DNA of 6,564 nucleotides from Candidatus Acetothermia bacterium (GTDB lineage Bacteria; Bipolaricaulota; Bipolaricaulia; RBG-16-55-9; DRXL01). Numbering within the stretch: the stretch's first letter is position 1; every line of letters begins with the position of its first letter. A program made the position numbers and the translations under genes. Shown piece by piece: positions 1 to 6,300 of this stretch. The notes under the pieces are model-generated. The model searched no databases. It had not been told where the DNA came from and was given only the letters and a program-made list of their open reading frames with translations. The stretch lies in NCBI GenBank assembly GCA_028275205.1, contig JAPWVB010000066.1, forward strand, positions 1-6,564, given 5' to 3'.

Positions 1-126
1 ATTCTCTAATGAGAGAACGGTCGGCTCAAGCTGAGACGAACCAAGATGGCTCAGCCATATATACCCTGCGATCCCCACAAAGAGAGCGACCCCAATCCAG
101 AGCCACCATCGCGCATCCAACGCCAT
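1..126 (-). CDS. Membrane-anchored protein, N-terminal fragment (runs off left edge)
   Basis: Reading the minus strand from the ATG at 126-124 gives 42 codons without a stop to the window edge, so this is the 5' end of a gene that continues to the left. The peptide begins M-A-L-D-A-R-W-W, followed by a hydrophobic stretch at about residues 7-26 (WWLWIGVALFVGIAGYIWL), then a polar segment with Ser, Gln and Glu. This is a typical signal anchor or uncleaved signal peptide, with the rest of the protein expected outside the membrane. An AAGGAGG Shine-Dalgarno lies at 130-136. Its spacing to the ATG is only 3 nt, so the in-frame TTG two codons later (9 nt spacing) is an alternative start. A promoter-like pair at 149-177 precedes it. 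The gene lies 85 bp downstream of the toxin on the same strand. Function is not recognisable from this fragment. Confidence 0.72.
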   Translation of the reverse strand, partial: MALDARWWLWIGVALFVGIAGYIWLSHLGSSQLEPTVLSLEN

Positions 127-129
127 CAA

Positions 130-136
130 CCTCCTT
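130..136 (-). promoter_or_regulatory. Ribosome binding site of the left-edge gene
   Basis: The minus strand reads AAGGAGG, a full match to the anti-Shine-Dalgarno. It ends 3 nt before the ATG at 126 and 9 nt before the in-frame TTG at 120-118. It is the strongest evidence that the left-edge frame is a real gene. Confidence 0.7.
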
Positions 137-148
137 GAGATGGTTCTT

Positions 149-177
149 ATTTAAGCAACTCACCAGAGGGAATGCAA
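149..177 (-). promoter_or_regulatory. Candidate promoter of the left-edge gene
   Basis: On the minus strand TTGCAT (172-177) and TTAAAT (149-154) are separated by exactly 17 bp. Predicted initiation near 142 would give a leader of about 16 nt containing the Shine-Dalgarno. This layout is very like that of the promoter at 1509-1537. Both hexamers are only partial matches to consensus, so the call is tentative. Confidence 0.4.
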
Positions 178-211
178 GCTTTATAGATAGCTGGGGTGGC
201 TCAGAATATCT

Positions 212-454
212 CTACCGATAGGCTTCCTTACGTGGGCGCACATAGTGAATGATCAACTCATCGTTGGAGATGCGATAGATGATCCGGTACTTGCCACTCC
301 GCACGCGCCGATAGCCCTCCCACCGCCCCAATAGCTTAATCCCTTGATAGGGATCATCAGCCAAGGAGCGGATGACTTCGCCTAACTGAATCCTGATTCG
401 AGCGGGAAGCCTACGGAGGTCCTTGCGGGCGCGGTTAGTGAACTTGATCTTCAT
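212..454 (-). CDS. RelE/ParE-superfamily toxin
   Basis: This 80-residue protein has the length and pattern of RelE/ParE-fold toxins, which are mRNA interferases (RelE type) or gyrase poisons (ParE type) held inactive by a cognate antitoxin. The N-terminus (I-K-F-T-N-R-A-R-K-D-L-R-R-L) fits the first strand and the first, basic helix. Residues 45-61 (W-E-G-Y-R-R-V-R-S-G-K-Y-R-I-I-Y-R) match the family's central 'R-x-R-x-G-x-Y-R-x-x-Y' strand pair. The C-terminal R73-P-R-K-E-A-Y-R80 matches the usual H-R-R-E-V-Y ending, retaining Arg75 and Tyr79. The start codon overlaps the antitoxin stop in ATGA (451-454), and no clear Shine-Dalgarno is seen, so translation is probably coupled. Antitoxin-first order is the classical type II arrangement. 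Sequence alone cannot decide between mRNA cleavage and gyrase inhibition. Confidence 0.88.
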   Translation of the reverse strand: MKIKFTNRARKDLRRLPARIRIQLGEVIRSLADDPYQGIKLLGRWEGYRRVRSGKYRIIYRISNDELIIHYVRPRKEAYR

Positions 455-678
455 TCATGACCGAAGACTTCAGCAAAGGTATAGAGGCGCCCGGCTTGCA
501 CGTCCTGTTCCGATTCCTGCAGAGCCTTCAACGCTCCCGGATCGTTGGCCTCTTCCAGGGTAGCAAGTAAGCTCCATAGCTGCTGGCGTTCCTGAGCGGG
601 CAGACTCAAGATCGCTTGGGCGAGCTGTTCTAGGTTTAGCTCCACAGTAACTTTCGCGCATCTTCGTGTGGTCTTCAT
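451..678 (-). CDS. Type II antitoxin of the RelE/ParE-like pair
   Basis: This is a 75-residue protein directly upstream of the toxin and overlapping it by 4 nt. The N-terminal part (V-T-V-E-L-N-L-E-Q-L, then L-S-L-P-A-Q-E-R-Q-Q-L-W-S-L-L) resembles the strand plus helix found in many small antitoxins. The acidic C-terminal tail (Q-E-S-E-Q-D-V-Q-A-G-R-L-Y-T-F-A-E-V-F) resembles segments that wrap around RelE-fold toxins. I chose the ATG at 676-678 because a perfect TATAAT -10 box lies at 688-693, just upstream. A longer frame starting at a GTG at 741 would run through that promoter and add a Pro/Cys-rich, unstructured leader. No Shine-Dalgarno precedes the chosen start, which suggests leaderless translation. 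The exact antitoxin family is not certain; the role rests on size, order, overlap and partner. Confidence 0.8.
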   Translation of the reverse strand: MKTTRRCAKVTVELNLEQLAQAILSLPAQERQQLWSLLATLEEANDPGALKALQESEQDVQAGRLYTFAEVFGHE

Positions 679-687
679 AGCGAAAAG

Positions 688-716
688 ATTATATCGTATA
701 GGGTCAGGGCAGGCCA
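688..716 (-). promoter_or_regulatory. Promoter of the antitoxin-toxin operon
   Basis: The minus strand carries a perfect TATAAT at 693-688. Seventeen bp further upstream the hexamer at 716-711 (TGGCCT) is a poor -35, so the promoter would rely on the -10 or on an activator. Expected initiation is near 681, only 2-3 nt before the ATG at 678, so the mRNA would be effectively leaderless. Confidence 0.5.
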
Positions 717-735
717 GGGGTCCCGGCTCGCATTG

Positions 736-764
736 TTGCACACCCTAGAGCGCTCTGCTATATA
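736..764 (+). promoter_or_regulatory. Candidate promoter of the papain-like protein gene
   Basis: TTGCAC (736-741) and TATATA (759-764) are spaced by exactly 17 bp. Initiation is predicted at about 771-772, at the ATG itself, and no Shine-Dalgarno is present. It is back to back with the antitoxin promoter. The hexamers match consensus only partly, and AT-rich DNA alone could produce the -10. Confidence 0.45.
747..756. promoter_or_regulatory. Possible operator: 10-bp perfect palindrome
   Basis: AGAGCGCTCT is a perfect inverted repeat lying in the spacer between the proposed -35 and -10 of the plus-strand promoter, in the divergent region beside the antitoxin. A bound repressor there would block that promoter. 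Short palindromes occur by chance, so this is weak. Confidence 0.25.
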
Positions 765-771
765 TAAAGCT

Positions 772-1503
772 ATGCGTGACCATCTGCGAGCACGGCGGCG
801 GGCGCGGCTGCGCCGCGTCTTGCTGTTGGCAGGGCTCTTCGTGATCACCTTCAGCTCGTCGGTCAATCTCTATTTTGTGCGCGTCCAAGCGGCTTTCGAC
901 GAGCCAGGGGTCAATCTCTATCTCATCGGGGGCTTCTGGCACGTCGCCCTCGGCATAGACGAGCTGGACGATCAGGGACGACTTGTCGGGATCACCGTCT
1001 ATGCGTTTGGCGCCGCCGAACACTATAGAAAAAAGTACGTCAACCCTGAGAACTATCAAGGGCTCGAACGCTTGCTCTACTACGCGCGCTTGGTCTTTAC
1101 GCACCAACCGGGCAGCATCATCGAGTGGGATATTTTACGAGAGCCAGGGATGACCCTGAAGAAATTCCTCGAATCGCCTGAGCTGCGCTTGATCATCCGC
1201 GTGCATCCGGAGCAAGCCGAGCGCATCCGTCGGCTCATCCGACACTATGTCTCGCAATTAGAACCAGACCCCATTCTCAGCAAGCCGTGGCGGCGCGCCT
1301 GGTACGGCGAAGCCGTTCCCTATAGTCTCTTTGGATTTAACTGCGCGACGTTCGTCGCCCGCTTGCTCTTTGAAGGGGAAGTTTATACGCGAGCCGAGCT
1401 GGTCACCCATAGGACAATCCCCACAGAGTGGCGGCTGCCGTCGAGCCTGATCAAAAATTATCTGAACTCCGACGTAGTGCCCTATCCCAAGGCACTGCGC
1501 TAG
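772..1503 (+). CDS. Exported papain-like (permuted NlpC/P60, LRAT/DUF4105-type) putative cysteine hydrolase
   Basis: This 243-residue protein starts with a strongly basic tail (R-A-R-R-R-A-R-L-R-R) and a hydrophobic segment at about residues 16-36. It may be a signal peptide ending near V-Q-A/A-F (residues 38-42) or a membrane anchor; either places the domain outside the cytoplasm. Residues 53-61 (G-G-F-W-H-V-A-L-G) carry His57, and residues 188-195 (G-F-N-C-A-T-F-V) carry Cys191. A histidine in a 'H-V-G/A-L-G' strand followed late by 'N-C-x-x-F-V' is the order of circularly permuted papain-like folds such as LRAT, YiiX-like and DUF4105 proteins. A peptidase, amidase or acyltransferase role on cell wall or lipid is therefore possible but unproven. 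I chose ATG 772; a TTG at 733 in the same frame would put the promoter inside the gene. The family assignment rests on motifs only. Confidence 0.6.
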   Translation: MRDHLRARRRARLRRVLLLAGLFVITFSSSVNLYFVRVQAAFDEPGVNLYLIGGFWHVALGIDELDDQGRLVGITVYAFGAAEHYRKKYVNPENYQGLERLLYYARLVFTHQPGSIIEWDILREPGMTLKKFLESPELRLIIRVHPEQAERIRRLIRHYVSQLEPDPILSKPWRRAWYGEAVPYSLFGFNCATFVARLLFEGEVYTRAELVTHRTIPTEWRLPSSLIKNYLNSDVVPYPKALR

Positions 1504-1508
1504 TGCTA

Positions 1509-1537
1509 TTGCCGTCCCCCAGCCCAGACAGTATACT
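1509..1537 (+). promoter_or_regulatory. Promoter of the CBS-ACT / deoxyhypusine-synthase-like operon
   Basis: TTGCCG (1509-1514) and TATACT (1532-1537) are separated by exactly 17 bp, and TATACT matches the -10 consensus at five of six positions. Initiation near 1544 would leave a leader of about 16 nt holding the AAGGAGG at 1546-1552. The promoter starts 5 bp after the stop codon of the preceding gene, so the following pair is probably an independent transcription unit. Confidence 0.6.
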
Positions 1538-1538
1538 G
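1529..1538. promoter_or_regulatory. Possible operator: palindrome over the -10 box
   Basis: CAGTATACTG is a perfect 10-bp palindrome that contains the proposed -10 hexamer TATACT. It could be a half-length operator for a repressor, or simply chance symmetry around TATA. The flanking bases do not extend the symmetry. Confidence 0.22.
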
Positions 1539-1545
1539 AGACCTC

Positions 1546-1552
1546 AAGGAGG
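1546..1552 (+). promoter_or_regulatory. Ribosome binding site of the CBS-ACT gene
   Basis: AAGGAGG stands 8 nt before the ATG at 1561, a consensus Shine-Dalgarno at ideal spacing. It fixes the start of this gene. Confidence 0.85.
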
Positions 1553-1560
1553 ACGAGACG

Positions 1561-2235
1561 ATGTTTGTGCGCATGTGGATGACTCCAGACGTCATCACGG
1601 TTCCGCCGGAGACACCCATCTTAGAAGCCCAAGATATGATGAAGAAGCACGGGGTACGCCGCCTGCCCGTTGTCAATAAGCGTGGCAAGCTCGTGGGGAT
1701 CGTCACCAAGAGCGATATTCTCGAAGCTGGGCCATCGGATGCTACGACGCTGAGCGTCTGGGAGTTAAATTATCTTTTAGCGCGCACGACCGTCGAGCAG
1801 ATCATGGTCAAGGCTGACGATTTGATCACGGTCAGCCCCGACGACCCCATCGAGCGCGCGGCGTTGCTCATGCGCCAGCACAAGGTCGGCGGGCTCCCTG
1901 TCGTCGAAAAGGGACGCCTAGTGGGGATCATCACCGAATCGGATATCTTTGAGGTCTTCTTGAGACTGCTTGGGGTCCATCAGAAGGGCACGCGGCTCAC
2001 AGTAGAGCTTGAAGACCGTCCTGGGGCGTTGGCTGAAGTCCTTGAAGTCATCCGCGACCACGATGCCAACGTGCGCAGCATCGTGACGTGCGACGAGTGC
2101 CGCACCACCCCAGACACCGGGGTCTTCGTCATCAAGATAGACAGCTACGACTGGCGCCCCATCGTCAAGGACTTAAAAGAGAGAAAGATCAAAGTACTCG
2201 ACGCGCGGCACGTCGAGAGCACCAAGGGAGAGTAA
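1561..2235 (+). CDS. CBS-CBS-ACT domain regulatory protein (AcuB-like architecture)
   Basis: The 224-residue protein has two CBS motifs and a C-terminal ACT domain. CBS1 covers about residues 1-57 and ends with G-I-V-T-K-S-D (46-52); CBS2 covers about 76-138 and ends with G-I-I-T-E-S-D (122-128). The T and D of these motifs normally contact the ribose and phosphates of adenine nucleotides, so both sites look competent for AMP, ATP or a related ligand. The ACT domain (about 145-218) begins with L-T-V-E-L-E-D-R-P-G-A-L-A-E-V, a classic amino-acid-binding signature. It also has a C-D-E-C pair at 177-180, whose role is unknown. Length and order match Bacillus AcuB, but acetoin genes are absent, so no symbol is given. 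It lies 3 bp before the synthase-like gene and probably regulates that enzyme or its pathway (inference). Confidence 0.9.
   Translation: MFVRMWMTPDVITVPPETPILEAQDMMKKHGVRRLPVVNKRGKLVGIVTKSDILEAGPSDATTLSVWELNYLLARTTVEQIMVKADDLITVSPDDPIERAALLMRQHKVGGLPVVEKGRLVGIITESDIFEVFLRLLGVHQKGTRLTVELEDRPGALAEVLEVIRDHDANVRSIVTCDECRTTPDTGVFVIKIDSYDWRPIVKDLKERKIKVLDARHVESTKGE
2224..2230 (+). promoter_or_regulatory. Ribosome binding site of the synthase-like gene inside the CBS-ACT gene end
   Basis: AAGGGAG lies within the last codons of the upstream gene, 8 nt before the ATG at 2239. With only 3 bp between TAA and ATG, it indicates translational coupling of the two genes. Confidence 0.65.
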
Positions 2236-2238
2236 TCT

Positions 2239-3327
2239 ATGGCCAAGAGCTCACAAAAGCCAGGGCCCATTGTCGTCGGCGCTCCGATCACGGGGCGAGA
2301 GAAGACATCCGAACTGATCGAGAATGCATTCCAAGCGTTTGTGGGGCGCGAACTGCGCACTGCCTATCAGATCATCAGACGGATGATCTTAGAAGACCAT
2401 ACGATCGTGCTGTCGCTCTCTGGGGCGATGACCCCGGCCAGCCTTCATACGACGTGTCTTATCCCGCTCATCAAAGTCGGGATTGTAGATATCTTAGTGA
2501 CGACGGGCGCCAACATCTATCACGATCTGCAGCGCGCGATAGACGGCGAGTTCTTTTCAGTTGATCCCAATATCGGGGATATTCAGCTGCGCCGCAGCGG
2601 CCTGACGCGCATCTATGATCTGGTCTTCCCCGAGGACGACCTCTATCGCACGGACAAGTTTGTGCAGAAATTACTCACCCACAAAGCGTTTCAGCGGCGG
2701 ATGACCACGACAGAATTTCACGATCTGTTGGGGCAGCACGCCGCGAAGTTCTTAAAGAAAAAATCCCAAGAGAGCTCGCTCACCGTGCAGGCGCATCTCC
2801 ACCGGGTGCCGATCTTTTGCGGGGCGCCTCAAGACGGCTCGATCTATCTCAACGTCGCGTACTTGAAGCGCAAGCTCGGCGAAAAATTTCAGTTCAGCAT
2901 TGACATCGAGACGGATATTCACGAATTTGGGGCGTACCATTGGCTGGCCAAGCACCGCTGGTCCAAGAAGCTCAGCATCATTATCTTAGGGGGCGGGGTG
3001 CCGAAAAATTACAGTCTGCAGCCGGAGCCGTATCTGTCGCAGATCTGCGGGCTTGACACAGAAGGCTACGATTGCGATGTGCAGATCTGCGACGCGCACG
3101 TGCAGAACGGGGGCTTGAGTTCATGCACCGCTGGGGAGGCTCATACCTGGGGGAAAGTTTCTGCGGAGTTTCACAAGAACTCTCAGTATGTCTTCGCGGA
3201 CGTCACTTCGGTCTTCCCGTTCATCGTTCATGCGCTCCTGCAAGAGGGGCTGAAAAAAGAGCCGCGCCGGCTGCTGGACCGGCGCGACGAAGCGCTCAAG
3301 CTCTTAGATAGAGCCCTTGGGCTTTAG
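2239..3327 (+). CDS. Deoxyhypusine-synthase-family protein (bacterial branch)
   Basis: This 362-residue protein has near full family length (human enzyme 369). Family marks are S-L-S-G-A-M-T-P-A (59-67), T-T-G-A-N-I-Y-H-D-L (88-97), G-G-G-V-P-K (251-256, NAD site) and G-E-A-H-T-W-G-K (299-306), where Lys306 matches human Lys329, the lysine that forms the covalent imine with the aminobutyl group taken from spermidine. Glu300 and Trp304 match human Glu323 and Trp327. Compared with the human sequence as I remember it, His288 is Asn257, Asn292 is Gln261, Asp313 is Asn290 and Asp316 is Leu293, so the spermidine and acceptor pocket differs. Classical deoxyhypusine synthase modifies eIF5A, which bacteria lack; homospermidine synthase is a known offshoot. 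A polyamine-forming, NAD-dependent aminoalkyl transfer is the likeliest role, substrate unknown. It forms an operon with the CBS-ACT gene. Confidence 0.88.
   Translation: MAKSSQKPGPIVVGAPITGREKTSELIENAFQAFVGRELRTAYQIIRRMILEDHTIVLSLSGAMTPASLHTTCLIPLIKVGIVDILVTTGANIYHDLQRAIDGEFFSVDPNIGDIQLRRSGLTRIYDLVFPEDDLYRTDKFVQKLLTHKAFQRRMTTTEFHDLLGQHAAKFLKKKSQESSLTVQAHLHRVPIFCGAPQDGSIYLNVAYLKRKLGEKFQFSIDIETDIHEFGAYHWLAKHRWSKKLSIIILGGGVPKNYSLQPEPYLSQICGLDTEGYDCDVQICDAHVQNGGLSSCTAGEAHTWGKVSAEFHKNSQYVFADVTSVFPFIVHALLQEGLKKEPRRLLDRRDEALKLLDRALGL
3312..3325. terminator. Weak hairpin at the convergent gene ends
   Basis: AGCC-CTTG-GGCT (3312-3323) can form a small stem followed by TTT, lying inside the last codons of the synthase-like gene and next to the protease stop. 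It is short and the T run is only three bases, so it would be at best a weak terminator for the plus-strand operon. Confidence 0.25.
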
Positions 3328-6300
3328 GGTCTGGCTCCGGTGCGCTGGGGGGTGCCGCGGAACATCGGCCAGGGGCTTTGAGCTGGACCGGCTTCCCCAC
3401 GAATCGCGTAGAGCATCCCATCGCGAGAAGCGATATAGACCGTCCCGTCAGGACCGATCACGGGCGAAGAGCGTATCTCGCCTCCAGCTTTGAAACGCCA
3501 TCGTTGAGTGCCATCGGGATTGATCGCGTAAAGATTTCCGTCATCGGAGCCGACATACACGACCCCATCGGCGGCAACAGCGGGCGAGGAGTAGATCGGC
3601 CCTTCAGTCTGGAAGTGCCATCGCTCTTTTCCGTCGGGCGCGACGGCGTAGAGCTGACCGTCCAGCGACCCCACATAGATCGTACCGTCGGGCCCGATGG
3701 CCGGAGACGAGACAATCTTATCGTTCGTCTGGAAGCGCCACTTCTCTTTGCCATCGGGAGCTAGGGCGTAGAGATACCCATCTTCGGAACCGATATAGAT
3801 CGTGTCGTCGGCCCCGATTGCTGGGGAGCTTGTGATTACATCTCCGGTGCGGAAGCGCCATTGACGATAGAATCCGTCGAGATTCACCGCGTAGACGCGC
3901 CGGTCGAGCGAGCCCACATAGAGCACATTCTTGCTGAGGGCGGGGCTGGAGACGACCCCTCCTTCGACGTCGAAGGGCCGCCATTTGAGTATTCCATTGG
4001 GCCCAACGGCGTAGACTTTGGCGCTCTCTGAGGGCTCGCTCCCTGAGCCAACATACACAGTCCCATCAGGACCGATGGCTGGGCTACTGCGAATGGGCAG
4101 ATCTGCCGTGAAGCGCCATTTCTCCTTGCCGTCGGGGGCTATCGCGTAGAGATTCCCGTCGTCTGCACCAAAGTAGATCGTTCGGTCTTTGGCGATAGCG
4201 ACCGACGCTGAGAGAATAGCCCCACCCGCGCGGAATGCCCATTGCTCTTGGCCGTTGGCGCTGAACGCATAGAGCGTCTGATCTGCTCCAAAGAGATAGA
4301 TTGTGCCGTCAGGGCCCAACGCGGGGCTGGAGTCTGTTGGGCCTACGGAAGCCTGCCAGAGCAGGGTTCCGCCCGCCGGGGTCAGCTCCAACCCAAAGCG
4401 CACCCACTGCGGGCTGTTCTCGGCCCCTGGGGCTCGGATCATTATCAGGGCGCGATAGCGCCCCGCCGCCAACGCCATATTGTCGGCTTTGACCGTTACT
4501 ACAGCAGACTCTCCGGCGGCGATCTCCCCCGCATCGGGCGTGACCGTCAACCATGACGCATCCGTGAGCGCCGTCCACGAGAGCGTCCCGCTCCCAACAT
4601 TGGCGATCTCAAGCTGTTGTTGGGGGACCTCGCCCACGCCGGCTGTGCCCTGAGCGCTCAGGCTCTGGGGTGTCACGCGCAGGACCGGAACAGCTATAGC
4701 TTCGAATGAGAACTCTTTCGGTGGGCTGGTCTGGCCAGCTTCATCAGTGAGCGTCACCGAGAGCGTCACGCGCTGCGCGAGAGTAGTCGCAATCTCGAAT
4801 GAGAAGACGCCCTCGGTGCGGCCCTTCACATTGGGTGTAACTTGAAAGCTTTGGAATTCCGTCGCGCTCACGACGGCAAAGTCAGCCCTCACAAGATCGC
4901 CGTCGGGGTCTTTGAAGCCGACAAAGCCCACCACAGGCTTCCCCGTAGCTCGGATTTGCGCGGGGAAGTCTATGAAGAGAATCTCTGGCGGGCTTTGGGT
5001 CTGAACTGTGCGTCGTGCCAGGGCGAGGGCGGGCTTTATAGTAAGTATTACCCAGATACGCGCGAGCTTGTGCCCATTGGAGAAGACCCCGATCAAGAAT
5101 GGGAGTTCTCCAGAGCCGCTGGGGCTGCCGAAGATCGAGCCGGTGCTGGGCGAGAGCTGCAAGTTCACTTCACCGAGAGCGCGGCTCGTGCGCTCCCCAA
5201 CTGTGACGTTAGGCTCCTCGACGAAGCGCACGCCTACGGGTAGCGCATTCTTGATCTCAGTGGGCAGCTCAATCCGCCCGAAGATCCCAGACTGCATCTC
5301 TGCTGAGAACTCATAGAGAGTCGGCTCGGTCTCAGGGGTGCCGGAGGCACAAGACTCATTAGAATAATCTGACTGACCCGTTGATGTGAACGCCCGCACG
5401 CGATAGCAGTATGTAGTCTCAGGAAGGACTGCCGTGTCGGTGAACTCGGTGCTGTTGGGGCCGAGTCGCGCGATCTCCACGAAGTCAGGATCGAGGACGA
5501 AGCGTCGCTCAACGGAAAAGCCCGATTCGTTGGTAGCACGATCTTGCCACGTGAGAGCGATCTCGCGTGGGCCGCGCCCCACGGCCGCGAGATTCGCCGG
5601 GGCGTTGGGGATGACGACTACGTTCCCAAGAAGTAGCTGCCCCGCGCCCCAGTCATTGTCTTTCCCGCGGGCGCCGCGGTCTTCGGCACGTTTCTCCAAA
5701 AACTCTTGGACTTGTTGAGGTGTGAATTGAGGGAAGATCTGTTTGACGAGTGCAGCAGCTCCAGCGACGTGCGGCGCCGCTGCGGACGTCCCGTCAAAGC
5801 CCGGATTTTGATTGGGTCCGTCGCCTGTGTACTTCCCGTATGTTGCTGTCGAAACGTGCGATGGGGCGGTGATATCGGGCTTCACGCGGTTGTCTTTCGT
5901 AGGGCCACGGCTGCTGTAGACTAAGAGATTTGTCTCTGGGCAGAGATTTCTTGGGCAGCGATCGGGGGCATGATGGAACGCTCCCACGGCAATGACGTTA
6001 GGGGAGACCGCTGGCTCGAAGATCGAGATGCTCCCCCGAGGGACTTTATACTCGATCGTGTGACACTTCAAGCAATCTGTGATAGCGATATCCAGCCGAG
6101 CTGCGGGGGCCGCTGCGCGCTTCTTAATGACACGGAGCCCAATATAATAGTGTCGCCCGACGATCCTTAAGTCCGGGGTGAAGACGATATATATACCCCC
6201 TTTAACGGGGATACCGGGCTTCCAGACCCAATCGGCGCGCCGCCGCAGGTCCGGCTGGGCCTCAAAGACAAACTCGAGATCATAGTCATCGCTCGCTCCG

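Noticed and set aside
184..215. Possible inverted repeat after the toxin (TAGATA ... TATCTCTA)
   Set aside because: The arms pair imperfectly, are AT-rich and lack a T run, so a terminator is not supported.
9..221. 70-codon plus-strand open frame at the left edge
   Set aside because: It is antisense to the better supported minus-strand gene with a Shine-Dalgarno and membrane segment, its composition is not protein-like, and it has no ribosome binding site.
679..741. GTG start giving 21 extra residues to the antitoxin
   Set aside because: The extension crosses a perfect TATAAT box and adds a Pro/Cys-rich leader unlike antitoxins.
733..771. TTG start giving 13 extra residues to the papain-like protein
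   Set aside because: It has no Shine-Dalgarno and would place the proposed promoter within the gene; the ATG at 772 gives a better signal sequence.
2088..2564. 158-codon plus-strand open frame across the CBS-ACT/synthase boundary
   Set aside because: It is a frame-shifted shadow of two clearly homologous genes and is rich in Arg, His and Asp runs typical of shadows.
3399..4367. CRISPR-like or minisatellite repeat array
   Set aside because: The roughly 120-bp periodicity is explained by protein-coding propeller blades with diverged codons; there are no uniform repeats or spacers.
4842..5243. 133-codon plus-strand open frame
   Set aside because: It lies wholly antisense to the protease, whose domains are continuous through this region.
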